Source of the DNA: Rapana venosa
Lineage: Eukaryota; Mollusca; Gastropoda; Neogastropoda; Muricidae
Direction: 5' to 3'
DNA length: 64,000 nt
NCBI GenBank assembly: GCA_028751875.1
Contig: CM054141.1
Location: 39,965,143-40,029,142 of the forward strand
In this document: piece by piece, positions 1 through 10,445 of the stretch
Position numbering within the stretch: position 1 is the first letter of the stretch
Layout of the letters: each line of letters begins with the position of its first letter
Notes under the pieces: generated by a model
Database searches by the model: none
What the model saw: only the letters and a program-made list of their open reading frames with translations
What the model was told of the DNA's origin: nothing
Program-made: the position numbers and the translations under genes

Positions 1-195
1 AAATGTGTGCTCGTCTTACGCACAGACACACAGACACACAGGCACAGATACACACGCACACACACACAACACACTCACGCACGCACACACACAAACACAC
101 ACACAAAAACACACATACCACATACACACAAACACACACATACACGCACACACACACATATAAACACACAATTATACAGAACAGACCGAGACAGA
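1..195. repeat. Imperfect (CA)n microsatellite
   Basis: CA/CACG-rich simple sequence with interruptions. Open frames across it are low-complexity His/Thr readthrough, not genes. Bases 196-372 that follow hold nothing I recognise. Confidence 0.9.
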
Positions 196-372
196 TAGAA
201 AAAAACAAACCTCACACTGTTCTGAATACCTTAAAAGTCCATTACAAGTTCCTAGCCTCACAATCACAGTTCAAACACAGACGATCTTTAAAAAAACCCC
301 AAACAAACAAAGTTCAAAGGTTTCAGTCTCTTCGTTTACATCTGAACACTTTGCATGATGGCAGACTTGGAT

Positions 373-603
373 GGGGACGGAATACCTCAGTGGTCGGAGC
401 ACTTACGCTTTCCCCCAGCGTCGAGCGTGGTTACCACCTGGATGGGTGACCGTTTGCAGGGCCTTGGCTTCAGTACAGTTCCCCCAGTTCACCCAGCTGT
501 AAGTGGGTACCTGCTCTCTTTAGGGTCGGGGAAGATAAAGGTAGAGAGGGAGAGGAGGAGATGGGCGCCGCCCTCACTATGCTGGCCCCTAGAGAAGTGA
601 GGT
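373..603 (+). mobile_element. 5' part of a tRNA/5S-type SINE, split by a LINE insertion
   Basis: This copy matches the complete SINE at 16798-17096 (opposite strand). It has the tRNA-like A box region (about 381-395, acctcagtggt), then the 5S-like segment ending in ctggatgggtgaccg near 440-454. The body follows, with the central motif at about 485-512 and the GC-rich gatgggcgccgccctca stretch near 560-577. About 12 bases of the 5S-like part are missing relative to the full copy. The element stops at the 13-bp word agagaagtgaggt (591-603), where the LINE begins, and resumes at 1956. It was therefore in place before the LINE arrived. Confidence 0.85.
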
Positions 604-1955
604 AGGGCTCATATGCAAGATTCCAAAGAAAGGAAATCTTCAGGAGTGTGGAAACTGGCGTGGGATTACACTACTAACCTTGGCCAGTAAGGTGCTCAGC
701 AAGATCCTCATCAACAGAATACAAGAAGGAGTAGACGCATCTCTCAGAAAAGAACAAGCTGGATTTCGAAAGGGAAGGGGAACTGTCGGCCAAATATTTA
801 TACTCAGGAACATCTTGGAACAAGTCAACGAATGGAACGCGACACTGTACATACACTTCATTGACTTTGAAAAGGCCTTTGAATCCATACACCGAGACAG
901 TCTCTGGATCATCATGCGTCAGTATGGAATCCCACAGAAACTCATCCAGATGGTCAAGACAATGTACGAGGACTTTCAGTGTTCCGTCATTGTTGACAAC
1001 GAAACAACAGACTGGTTCCCAGTGATTACCGGGGTGAAACAGGGACGCTGCATGTCAGGATTCCTCTTCCTTCTCGTGATAGACTGGGTGATGAGAAAAA
1101 CAGTGGAAGGTGAGAAAACTGGGATAAGATGGGACTTCATGAACATGTTAGAAGACCTTGACTTTGCAGACGACATCGCCCTCCTTTCATCAACCATGAA
1201 CCATCTACAACACAAAACTACAAGACTGGAAGACAACGCAGCAAAGGTTGGACTCAAGATGAATGGACAGAAGTGCAAAGCCATGAAAGTAAACAGCAGG
1301 AACATCGACGGTCTGAGGGTTGGAGATCAGGAAGTTGAAGAGGTGGAGAACTTCACCTATCTAGGAGCAAACATCACCAAAGACGGAGGAGGAACAGCAG
1401 ACGTCAAGAAGAGAGTAGCACTGGCCAGTGCGCAGATGAAACGATTATCCAACATCTGGCAAATGGGAGACATCAGCAGAAAAACCAAAGCATCCCTTTT
1501 CAAGAGCCTTGTTTTGTTAGTTCTCTACGGATGTGAGACCTGGAAATTAACGAAAGGAGAAGAAGATAAACTAGACATTTTCCTAACCAAATGTCTGAGG
1601 AGGATCTTCAAGATCCGATGGCAAGAACACATTTCCAACAAGACAGTCTTAGAAATAGCAGGAGCAGAAAAAATCAGCCAGGAGATTAGAAGACGGAGAT
1701 GGAACTGGATCGGACATGTCCTAAGAAAGGACAGGAGTGACGACTGTGCTGTTGCCCTCGGATGGACATCTGAAGGGAGAAGGAAAAGGGGACGCCCAAA
1801 AACAACATGACGACGAATGGTAGAAGTAGAGCGGAACGGCGCGGGCTGGAGCACGTGGAACGCCGCACGACGCACAGCTGCAGACCGGAACCAGTGGAGG
1901 AATGATGTTCAAGCCTTGTGTGCCTCCTGGCACAGGGAGAATTAAGAGTAAGGTA
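604..1955 (+). mobile_element. 5'-truncated RTE-like LINE retrotransposon
   Basis: Non-LTR retrotransposon inserted into a SINE. The 13-bp sequence agagaagtgaggt occurs just before it (591-603) and just after it (1956-1968), a perfect target-site duplication. The reverse-transcriptase frame is open right to the 5' junction, so the endonuclease domain and the N-terminal half are missing, as expected from incomplete target-primed reverse transcription. The 3' untranslated part is only about 10 bp (1946-1955), which fits the very short 3' ends of RTE-type elements. Clade assignment rests on protein motifs recalled from such elements; a BovB/RTE/RTE-X distinction cannot be made by eye. Confidence 0.85.
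605..1945 (+). pseudogene. LINE reverse transcriptase, truncated, one premature stop
   Basis: About 447 codons of a LINE ORF2-type protein whose intact relatives carry an N-terminal APE endonuclease followed by reverse transcriptase. Reading in this frame from 605 gives the IPKKG...NWRGITLL block typical of the start of the RT domain. RT motif A follows at 860-880 (IDFEKAF) and the GVKQG block at 1031-1045. The catalytic FADD motif lies at 1163-1174; both aspartates are present, with F in place of the usual Y. The YLG thumb-side motif is near 1355. The C-terminal region has LRRIFKIRW near 1593 and WIGHVLRK near 1704. TGA at 1808-1810 interrupts GRPKTT|RRM where relatives have Trp (TGG), so this is one nonsense substitution. 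The frame then stays open to TAA at 1943-1945. It is inactive because of the 5' truncation. The first in-frame start near 680 is TTG and is not a real initiation site. Confidence 0.9.
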
Positions 1956-2020
1956 AGAGAAGTGAGGTCTCCGAAGCCTCGTTCCCCCCACAACCGTGTA
2001 GGTTATGGGACACATTTTCC
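1956..2020 (+). mobile_element. 3' part of the SINE interrupted by the LINE
   Basis: Begins with the second copy of the target-site duplication (1956-1968) and continues with the SINE 3' end, including ccgtgtaggttatgggacac, matching the 3' ends of the copies at 16808, 29730 and 60060. Together with 373-603 it reconstitutes one element. Confidence 0.85.
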
Positions 2021-2249
2021 TTTTTTAGACTTGGATACCTTGCCTCTTTCTTCTTCTCAGAATGTATTTACTGAAGCTGATTTCTTTAATTGTCCCCTCT
2101 AATACTTTTTAGTTTGAGCATCCATTCTGAATGGAGGGGTCGATTGTGTGTGTGTGTGTCATAACAATTTGTTGTCTGTGTGTGGGTTTAGTGAAGGAGA
2201 TTTTGTCTTTTAAAAAATTGGTCATTACTTGACAGCCAAACTGGCAGAC
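2021..2249. other. Unassigned sequence
   Basis: AT-rich sequence with a short (GT)n run near 2142-2157. No gene or known repeat seen. Confidence 0.5.
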
Positions 2250-2285
2250 AGAGGGATAGAGGGAGAGGGAGAGATAGAGAGAGCG

Positions 2286-2358
<73 letters not shown>

Positions 2359-2412
2359 ACAGACAGAGACAGACAGAGACATATATATAGTGACAGAGTC
2401 AGAGACAGACAA
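2250..2412. repeat. (GA)n microsatellite with GACA flank
   Basis: Almost pure GA repeats from about 2277 to 2354, grading into agacagac. Frames through it are Ser/Leu or Arg/Glu readthrough. Confidence 0.95.
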
Positions 2413-2715
2413 TGGCATTGACAATGGGTTTTTGTGGTAAGCTTACTAGCCCATTCACAAGGGGGGCAGTGGGAAGAGGACTCGGCACAAACACATATTA
2501 ACCAGTATGTAAACACAATACACGACTGCCCGAATAATCATCATGACATGGATTCCATGTTGTGGTTTCAACAGATTTTGCAAACACCGATACATTGTAA
2601 ACTATGATTATCATAATTTTTAGCAGGGCGAGAAACAAAGGACAACATTTATTTCTGCTAAAGCTTTACCATCCATTTAGCAGGACCTCACATAGCTCAC
2701 TGATGAAAACGTTTT
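2413..2715. other. Unassigned sequence
   Basis: No motif, gene or repeat family recognised. Confidence 0.5.
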
Positions 2716-2862
2716 ACAGAGACAGAGAGACACATGCAGAAAGACACAGAGAGAGAGAGACAGAGAGAGACAGACAGCCAGCCAGCCAGCCAGCCTTTCA
2801 GACAGACAGACAGACAGCCAGACACAGAGACCCACAGCGACACAGACAGAGATAGAGAATCT
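2716..2862. repeat. CAGA/CAGC compound microsatellite
   Basis: Tandem gacagaga, ccagccagccag and gacagacagaca words. A 300-base stretch after it (2863-3168) holds no recognised feature. Confidence 0.9.
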
Positions 2863-3168
2863 TTCTTTTTTCTTCTTTTCTTCTGTTCAACAAAAAATAT
2901 CAACAGCAGTCTTTGGGCCCCTAAATCATCGCCTTACTGAGGCCTGTAGCTCTTCAGGCACACAGTCTGAGGTGCAGGTTAGCTACCCTTATTTTCACAG
3001 GCCTCGGTGACAGGGCATCACGCAAGGCCTGCTACCCTAGCCCTCCCACTCCAACCTTTCTTTTATTTTTAGGAAACACCCTGAGAAGCAGCCGACAGTT
3101 AATGACCCAACGAGGCTCGTTTTAATTGCTCTGACTCTAAGCCAGCCACTTTTCTCTTTTTTGCATCT

Positions 3169-3318
3169 GTCCCTGTCTCTCCCTAGTTTTTGTGCCCCTT
3201 TCTTTGTCAATGTCTGTGTCTGTCTGTTCCTCTCTCTCTCTGTCTGATTCTCTCTTGTCTCCCTCTCGCTCCATCTCTCTCTCTCTATCTCTCTCTGTTT
3301 CTCTCTCTCTCAGACGAT
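3169..3318. repeat. (CT)n-rich microsatellite
   Basis: Imperfect CT/CTGT repeats. The following 3319-3895 is AT-rich with a small (CA)n run at about 3518-3535 and nothing else recognised. Confidence 0.9.
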
Positions 3319-3895
3319 GAGACAAAAAAATCTGATGATGACAAAAAGTCTGACGATGATATTTTAAAAAAAAAATCAAATCTGTTGCAAAGTTTATTGC
3401 TGAAGCATCCACACTACGACAATCACAGCTAAGCACCAGTTAGTTAAACTATTGTGTGACACAACTACAGAAACATGTATGTGCTGTAGTCTCCAGCCAT
3501 AGTGTGTGACACACCTAAACACACACACACACACATTTATATGCTGTTATCTCAAGCAAGAATAATTATTGACCATTTCACGTGGTGTTAGATTGGATGG
3601 TCAAACAAAGCATTCTAAAATGCTCTTGCTAATTGTAGGTTGTTTTTTTTTATAGTTCCTAGCGTTTAGCCTTGACATTATTTCGAGTTCAGTTTGAAGC
3701 TGAGGATACACCAGGGCTTAAAATCATATCCATTTATGAACAGCTCTTGGGTTGTTGTTGTTTTTTAAAAAAATTAAATGCCTCGTGTAATTTCCTTGTA
3801 TTCATTTGTACATTCAAGAGAAAGTCGCGTGTAGACCCCCTCGGTCAATAGGCCAGATTGGGCAATGACAATCAATTGGTCAAATCTTCAAAGCG

Positions 3896-4039
3896 TCTCT
3901 CCCTTTCTCCCTTTGCCCCCCCCCCCCCTCTCTCTCTCTCTCTGTATATCTGTCTGTCTCTCTGTTTGTATGTCTGTCTCTCCCACTCTCTCTCTCCACT
4001 CACCCCACTCTCTCTCCCTACCCTTCCTCTCTTTCTTCC

Positions 4040-4102
<63 letters not shown>

Positions 4103-4135
4103 CCGGACGGTCTTTCTCTCTCTCTCTTTCTATCT
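3896..4135. repeat. poly-C / (CT)n compound microsatellite
   Basis: Two C runs of 12 or more (about 3916-3928 and 4040-4051), each followed by CT repeats. The two halves look like a local duplication of poly-C plus (CT)n. Confidence 0.9.
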
Positions 4136-4149
4136 GGTGGTGTGTTTTT

Positions 4150-4375
4150 TTTCTTTCTTGACATACATGCCCCCCACATAAACACACACCTCAACGACCT
4201 GTCCTCACGCTTCGCGTGCAAGCTGCCGCTCTCTAAGAGCCCTGGGCATCTGTAAAAGTCCATCAGCAAATGATGGCCCCATGGCGTTCATTGCGGATGC
4301 TCTGCAGGGGGCCATTAAAAGAGAAAATGGAATTTCATTAGCATTTTATCGGTCTGCGTCCTTCACCTGTCTGAC
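4150..4375. other. Non-repetitive block of mixed composition
   Basis: One of the few stretches here without simple repeats. The first half is GC-balanced (around gcttcgcgtgcaagctgccg). The second is AT-rich with attaaaag and catttcattagcatttta words, a look often seen in conserved non-coding elements. No open frame of note. Function not shown by sequence alone. Confidence 0.25.
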
Positions 4376-4728
4376 AAATTAAAAGAAATTGAATGATAAG
4401 GGAGAAAAGGAGAAAAAAAAAAAGTAAAAAAAAAGAAAGAAAAGGAAAGGAAAGGAAAGGATGGAAGAAAGAAAGAATAGTGAGGGGAGGAGTAGAAAGG
4501 AAGAAAGAGAGAAAAGAAAATAAAGAAGGGAAAAGGATGGGAAGATAAAATGAAAGAAAGAAGAAAGAAAGGAAGGAACAAAAAGAAAGAAAAAAGAGGG
4601 AGAGAGAGAGAGAGATTTAGAGAACGAAATAAAAACAGGGCTGCACAAGATAAAAGCAAGAGGGGAAGACATAAGGAGAGGGAATAAAATGTTGATGAAG
4701 GAAGGAAGGAAGGAAAGAAAGAGGCATC
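4376..4728. repeat. 350-bp polypurine tract
   Basis: The top strand is almost entirely A and G (GAAA, GGAA, GAGA words) with only scattered pyrimidines. It is a simple-sequence tract of the kind that can form triplex DNA. Confidence 0.85.
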
Positions 4729-4734
4729 TATCCA

Positions 4735-4800
4735 TTTACCAACCTAAGCAATTAATTGAACCGATCAATTAGTTTAGTGTGGCATTAAAAGCGATGAGTT
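4735..4800. promoter_or_regulatory. Possible homeodomain-site cluster (weak)
   Basis: Contains caattaattg and gatcaattag within about 25 bp. These are overlapping ATTA/TAAT cores in both orientations, the core bound by homeodomain proteins. Such cores are common by chance in AT-rich DNA, so this is only a candidate. The rest up to 5284 is AT-rich and unassigned. Confidence 0.12.
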
Positions 4801-5284
4801 TATATGTCAAACTCTCGTGTGTGGGGGAAAAAAAAGCTTATGGAGCAGTCTAGGCGTCTTTGTTTGGGGTTGTTCAGGGTTTTTTCCCCACTTTTCTGTG
4901 TTAATTTTTCGGTTGCATCCCTACCCATTCGTTCACTCACCTGTTTGGTTTAAATAGTTTTTATTCAGAAATGAGTATAAGCATTGAAAACCAACAACAT
5001 TTTGGAATCATAACAACAACAACACGCTTGTAGCTTATGGTGTGTGTGCTCAATTAAACAATGAAGATTAACATGAACATAACGGCTGCTGAGCTGTAAA
5101 AATGTAAACCAACAACAACAAACATGTTCATAAATTGCAGTCTTTGCTATTGTAAGAAAAAACAATCAAAACAACACAAAGAAGCATATCAATTTGTAGA
5201 GTAAACGCACATAACAAAACAAAACAAACAAACAAACCTTCACCTGTTTACATCTAGAGAGAAGAAAAAAGGTCAATCACTGAA

Positions 5285-5470
5285 GGACTTAAGCTCAGTT
5301 CCCATTGTCACTAATGAAAAGAGGCATACCGACAGTCTTTGGTCTACGGTGTCTGGAGAAGTCTGGATCAATGGTGTCTGGAAAGACGCCATGGCTTGCA
5401 CTTTGGATTGGCCAGCTCTGAGAGTAAGTTGAGATTTTTGCTTTCAGGGCGTCTGCTTTTGATCTTAGTT
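5285..5470 (+). repeat. Dispersed repeat R1, copy 1
   Basis: Shares gtctttggtctacggtgtctgg, gatcaatggtgtctgg, ggccagctctgagagtaag and gcgtctgctttgatc-type words, in the same order, with copies at 7383, 8578, 10020, 11446 and 12175. All lie on the same strand. The role is unknown and it has no coding capacity. Confidence 0.75.
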
Positions 5471-5659
5471 TGTTTTGTTTGCTTTTGGAAAAAAACAGCA
5501 ACAACGAAAGGAACTTGAAGTTCCTAGTTTTTCCAGTAAAACTGGATCAACATAAAATATAAGAAAAAACTATAAGATAAGAAATAAAAAAGAAAATAAT
5601 TATTATAAAAATAACAATATTAGGCATAAGAAAAAATGAGTGAGAACAATGAGACAAAA

Positions 5660-5716
5660 CCCAAAGAAGTATTGTTGCTGTTGTTGTTCTTGTTGTTCTT
5701 GTTGTTGTGTTGTTGC
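5660..5716. repeat. (TTG)n trinucleotide repeat
   Basis: Imperfect TTG repeats with TTC and CTG variants. From 5717 to 6017 nothing is recognised. Confidence 0.8.
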
Positions 5717-6017
5717 GCACTACCTTGCGCAATAACCTAGGCACCCGACAGGCTCATCCATAATATGCGCTCTAACTCGTCCTTGCTTCTGAGGGATTGC
5801 CATGAGGTTTTAATCACATATTGAATTTAGGGAAGTTAGTGACCATGGCTGTTTTTATGTACCTCGCCATTAAGACAACCAGACTCCGACTTCAGAGGAT
5901 TTTGTGGGTTTTTTTTTTTTCTTGAAGGATAGTGCTGGTTGTAACGCAGAAAGTTTTGTCATTGCTAAGGACATTTCATTTTATTTTGATGTATTTCATT
6001 TATACCCCTTTAAGTCA

Positions 6018-6095
6018 CGAGATTTCTCTGTGTGAAATCCGGGCTGCTCTCCCCCGAGGAGAGCACGTCGCCACAAGAGCAGCGCCACCTTTTTT
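6018..6095 (+). mobile_element. SINE-like fragment with inverted GAGAGC arms
   Basis: Runs from the tttctctgtgtgaaatccggg region through agcgccacctttttt. The gctctcccccgaggagagc segment is a short hairpin. I recall very similar sequence as a common dispersed repeat in gastropod DNA; this is memory, not a search. A poly-T run follows. Confidence 0.45.
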
Positions 6096-7382
6096 GTCTA
6101 ATACTGTATTTGTTTCCCTATCAGAGTGACATGCTCTCAACCTAGCATTGTGCATCATGTATGTTTGTCCGTCGTGTCCGACGATGACCTCCAAAACAGC
6201 AGAGGAGGCAGCTGCTGTTTTGGAAATTGGGCAGAAATTTGATTATAGTGGAGATGCCTTGCCCACAGTACATCCCACTCTCTCGGCCAAGTGGGCATAA
6301 GGACAGTCAGCGTTGGAGATGTTCTCCAAAGGCCAACCAGCCCCTAGGGTTGCAGCACATAAGGACTGTGCGAGTCAAGCCTCCTAGTCAGAGTCATAGT
6401 CGATCACTAAAGACTAAGCTGTAAAGTGGAATTCCATGAGTGGGAAAGCCACTGGCCATACAGCCTCTCACTTTGCTGTTGCCCCCAGCATCAATGGTTT
6501 AATCAAGAACTGTGATAAAGCCCAGGCGCTGACGGCGTGCATCAAAGCACTCCTTTAAACGGTGCCTCGACACTTAGGCTTGTATCAATAACTGACAAAA
6601 CTTTTTGCATGGTGAAGAACATGCCAAAAAGTAAAGGTCAGTGGTTGAAGGGAAGGGTAGGAGTTCATTTGCTTCTTCTTCTTCGTCGTCGTCAAATGCT
6701 CAGACAGCATCTATTGCCTGTCATATATAAACGAAAACACGTTGCGCTGCCGTTAAGCGCCCGACAAGTCAGGCCCAGCGCATCCGATCTCGGTATGGGA
6801 GGGAACTTTTAGTTCTTTTCTGGAAATATAAGGCAGAAGGATGGACCAAGCAGCAAGAAAATAGATGGAAAAGGAGATCACAGGAACAACAGGGACAAGG
6901 CAGAAACAAAATGGGGATAGAAAAGAGGGAATTCATAGCACAGAATGCTCAGAGGTTGGGGATGCTGTTTATACTGACAGGCCCCGGGATCCCCACGGGG
7001 AAAGTTATTTGTTATCCGGCTGGATTTTGCTTTTGTTTTTATTTGTTTTGTTATTTTGTTTGGTTAATAGGTAACAAAAATGATTGTGGTTTTTTTGGAA
7101 GGGGGGGGGGGGGGTGCTTTAGGTTTGTTCTGCTTTTTTCCATTTGTTGATTGGCTACTTTGTTGTTATTTACTTGCGCATATTGTTGTTATTCTAAAAG
7201 AAATAGTACACAGCACACTCTAAACCTTTAAAACAAAACACCCCCAAAATACAATTGCTCATTTATTACCCCCAAAATGAAAAAACATCCAGATTTGATT
7301 TGTGTTGATGCAGAACACTCAACACATTCAAAAAATACATCAAATGTTGACATCAGATAAGAATCAAGCTAATTCCTTGAGT
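6096..7382. other. Unassigned intergenic or intronic sequence
   Basis: 6150-6500 is GC-balanced, beginning near gtccgacgatgacctcc, and may be an old repeat fragment. 7021-7140 is T/G-rich with a run of 14 G (7101-7114). No convincing exon or RNA gene seen. Confidence 0.4.
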
Positions 7383-7575
7383 GCTCAGGCATACCCTTTC
7401 TTTCTCCTTATATTACAAGACGGGCATCAACAGTCTTTTGGGCTATGGTGTCTGGTAAAGGCCCAAATCAATGGTGCCAGTAAAGACCCTATGTCTTTGA
7501 GTTTGGACACGGCCAGTTCTGAGAGTAAAGGTGTGACTTTCCTCCAGACGTCTGCTTTCGATCCTGGAGAGATGT
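7383..7575 (+). repeat. Dispersed repeat R1, copy 2
   Basis: Very close to copy 5 (11446-11690): both carry gacgggcatcaacagtcttt, caaatcaatggtgccagtaa and tttcctccagacgtctgctt. The shared words lie 4059 bp apart. More similar to each other than to the other R1 copies, so a later duplication event. Confidence 0.8.
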
Positions 7576-7984
7576 CTATTTAATTTGTAAATACCCATAA
7601 AAGGTTCGTATCCTTGGCAGCGTTATTCTATAATGTTTGAGCAAAATAATAAAAATCAACCGAGAAATTACAGTGAAATAGAGAGGTGTAAAATTAAAAG
7701 GGTCAGAAGTTTTGGGGACAAATGGTTAGTAATTCGTCGGTTTGGGGGATTTTTGGTTTGGTTTTGTATGCTTTTGTTGTTGTTTTTGGTTCTGTTGTTG
7801 CTGTTGTTGTTGTGGCTGTTGTTTGTTGGTGGGAAGGAACTTTGAGCGCGGAAGGCGTTTCTGTTTTTGTATTGTGTTGTAACGTGTGTTTGTGTTGGTT
7901 GTTGTTGTTGTTGCTGTCATTGTTCCTTCTATTCTTGATTTGAAGGCAGTGTGACTGCGCCAGAACAGTTCAGATTCTGTTATC
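7576..7984. other. Unassigned, TTG-rich
   Basis: Contains imperfect (TTG)n at about 7765-7830 and 7895-7920. No gene recognised. Confidence 0.5.
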
Positions 7985-8121
7985 GTCTGTCCATCCATCC
8001 ATCCATCCATCCATTCATCCATCCACCCACCCAACCACCCATCCGTCCATCCACCCACCCGTCCGTCCGTCCGTCCGTCCGTCCATCCATTCATCCATCC
8101 GTACATCCATCCATCCACCCC
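7985..8121. repeat. (CCAT)n / (CCGT)n tetranucleotide repeat
   Basis: Tandem CCAT units grade into CCGT and CCAC variants. Frames through it are repeats of His/Pro/Ser type. Confidence 0.95.
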
Positions 8122-8577
8122 TGTATTTACTTTATTCAAGAGCAAGGCAGTTTCTTGGGTGTTGAAGTGCAGCACACCATGCTTCAACTCATTCCAGATT
8201 CACGTCTCAGCGAAATATGGTGAGATGGAATCTGCCAACCAAAACAGCAAACGAGATATAGAAAAGTCAGCATAACGGCTGAACAATGAATGGCAGGGTG
8301 ACTCGCGTTTTCTTTTAGTTTGATATTTTGGTATTAAGTTGTTTTGTTTGGTTTTTTTCTCTTTCATTGTTTTCGAAACGTTTTGGGGTTGGGTTGTTTT
8401 TAATGCTTGCATCTTAAAAGTTGGTTTTAATTTCTTAGATAACTGCTTATATTTATTTCTGCTGCTGTTTTTGATGTCCTGAAGGGAGTATCACTACAAG
8501 AATAATATTGAATACGCCTAATATCATATTCAATTTACATATCACTCTAGATCAAGTTGAAAGTAAAGTAAATTACT
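8122..8577. other. Unassigned sequence
   Basis: AT-rich with T and GTTT runs. Nothing recognised. Confidence 0.5.
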
Positions 8578-8960
8578 TGAATGCTCAAACAGACGCATCA
8601 GAAGTCTTAGTCTATGAAGTCTGGTAGCTTACAGATCAATGCTGACCATAGAGATCCCAAATCTTGGGAGTAAAGACTAGTCTGCTCTGTAAGTAGATTG
8701 ACACTTTTCTTCCACATGTCTGCTTTCGATCCTTGCAATGCCATTTTAATCAATTTGTAAATGGGATCTTTGAAGTTTTGTTGGTAGGGCATGCGTGTCA
8801 ACACCTCTAAAAGTCCTTCGGATAAGACTATAACCCAAGGTCCCGTATGCGTGTGCGAGCGCACGCTGAACAAATTGCACAAACGCTAAAAGATATTTCA
8901 CCTTTCGAAAGAGTAGGCCATTGTGTGCTGGTTGGAACAGATGAGAACAGAAATAAGGAG
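8578..8960 (+). repeat. Dispersed repeat R1, copy 3 (long form)
   Basis: Carries the R1 head (aatgctcaaacagacg, agaagtcttagtctatgaag, tgtctgctttcgatcc at about 8717-8733). It also has the downstream tail (gtccttcggataagactata, gtaggccattgtgtgctgg) seen in copy 4 and at 27945-28220. The tail words resemble a widespread gastropod dispersed repeat as I recall it. Confidence 0.7.
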
Positions 8961-9304
8961 GATGTCAAGGTAAAAGAACTGAAGGAGGATATGATGATTC
9001 GATCAGTTTGAAAATAAATATTTCTCAGTAAGAATGTTAGAAGCACTACAGCACTGTCATTTTGGATGGTTACACAGGAACGTTTGGGCTCTTACCGAAT
9101 GTTGACAACAACCTGCTTGATTTCACAAAATTCCTGAAGGCAGTTTCTCCTGTATCAACAAGGAGTTTCCAGAAATTTAAAGTCACCTCAAAACTAGAGT
9201 GATTTTATAAACATTAATTTTTTGGCATATTATTGTTTTTTAAACGATCTGTGTGTCCGTTTATGATTATGTATGTCTGTCTACATCTCTTTGTGTGTAC
9301 ATTT

Positions 9305-9365
9305 TGTCATGCGTTCTACCCAGCACACAATGGCCTACTCTTTCCAAAAGCGGAACATGTTTTAA
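9305..9365 (-). repeat. R1 tail fragment, inverted
   Basis: Contains the reverse complement of the R1 tail words (cagcacacaatggcctactc). It is the only inverted R1 piece in the cluster. Confidence 0.6.
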
Positions 9366-9472
9366 CCTTTGGTCAAGAGATCTACGTACGTTCGTACATG
9401 AAACATCGGTTTTTGTCTCACCCAAAGAACCTTTGGTGGTAGTTAAGTCAGGACTGATGTTAACTCTAGCGG

Positions 9473-9500
9473 GGTGAGGGGGGGGGGGGGGGGGGAGGGG
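9473..9500 (+). repeat. poly-G run
   Basis: 18 consecutive G from about 9478 to 9495, followed by agggg. Potential G-quadruplex, or a place where length is unreliable. Confidence 0.85.
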
Positions 9501-9583
9501 TTGTCCTCTTGAACTGGTTCTAACTTGGGTCAGTAGATTACGAGCATAGCGAGCAACGCTCCAGCCAACAGGATATCCCCCCT

Positions 9584-9649
<66 letters not shown>

Positions 9650-9665
9650 GCATGCACGCACGCAT
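9584..9665. repeat. (CA)n microsatellite
   Basis: Pure CA for about 60 bp, then CGCA/TGCA variants. 9666-10019 is AT-rich with nothing recognised. Confidence 0.95.
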
Positions 9666-10019
9666 GGACATACACATTTTGTGATTTATAGTTTACATAT
9701 GATGTGTAAGAAATAAACAGTGAATGCACACACTGGATCATCAAGCAACAAAAAAAAGCAATAAATAAAACAAAGAGATGAATAGATGATTGATTAAGTA
9801 TATAACTGAATACTATTAGGATTGTGTAGGTCAAGCAAATAATATCATGCGATGTACACCTTTTGCATTAAAAATGAACTGACTTTTCATATTGTATTCC
9901 TTACATCATAGCCTACCCCATCCACCACATCTGATGACATCAAGTACAACAAAACACAAAAAACAACAACCACCCAACAACAAAAATCACTTACGTAATC
10001 AAGCTGACTCTCTTTGCAC

Positions 10020-10445
10020 TAATCGAATGAAAGGTCTCAGCACTCTCAGGTCTCTGGTCTCTGGTAACCTCCGGATCAAAGGTGGCTGTAAAGACCCAAG
10101 TACCAGGAAGTTTAGACTGGCCAGGTCTGCGAGTAAGAGGACACTTTCCTCCAGACGTCTGCTTTCGATCCTGCAGACTGTTTTGAAAGAAATCAGTTGG
10201 AACTTGAAGCTTTTTTTTTCTCTCGATCATGGCAATGCGTCTTTACTGTCTGGGTATCTTTCCTCCCCCCTCGTGGATTTCCCATCAGGCCAACTCTACT
10301 TCCATGAAAGTCCTTTGGTTGAAACTATAACCTGATGTTCTATGTGCAAACTTACGTTGAACGTCTTGCACGCACGTTTGTTAGAACCTGTCTGCTATTC
10401 AGATGAGTAGGTCATTGTGTGCCGGTGGGAACGGATGGCAACGTT
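10020..10445 (+). repeat. Dispersed repeat R1, copy 4 (longest)
   Basis: The head (ctctggtctctggtaacctc, ggccaggtctgcgagtaaga, ctccagacgtctgctttcga) is followed by a spacer and the tail (gtcctttggttgaaactata, gtaggtcattgtgtgccggt). This copy defines the full R1 element of about 400 bp. Confidence 0.75.

Noticed and set aside
3..449. 148-codon frame starting at the window edge
   Set aside because: His/Thr readthrough of (CA)n continuing into a SINE.
680..682. Translation start of the LINE protein
   Set aside because: The codon is TTG, and the frame is open upstream to the truncation junction with conserved RT residues, so it is internal.
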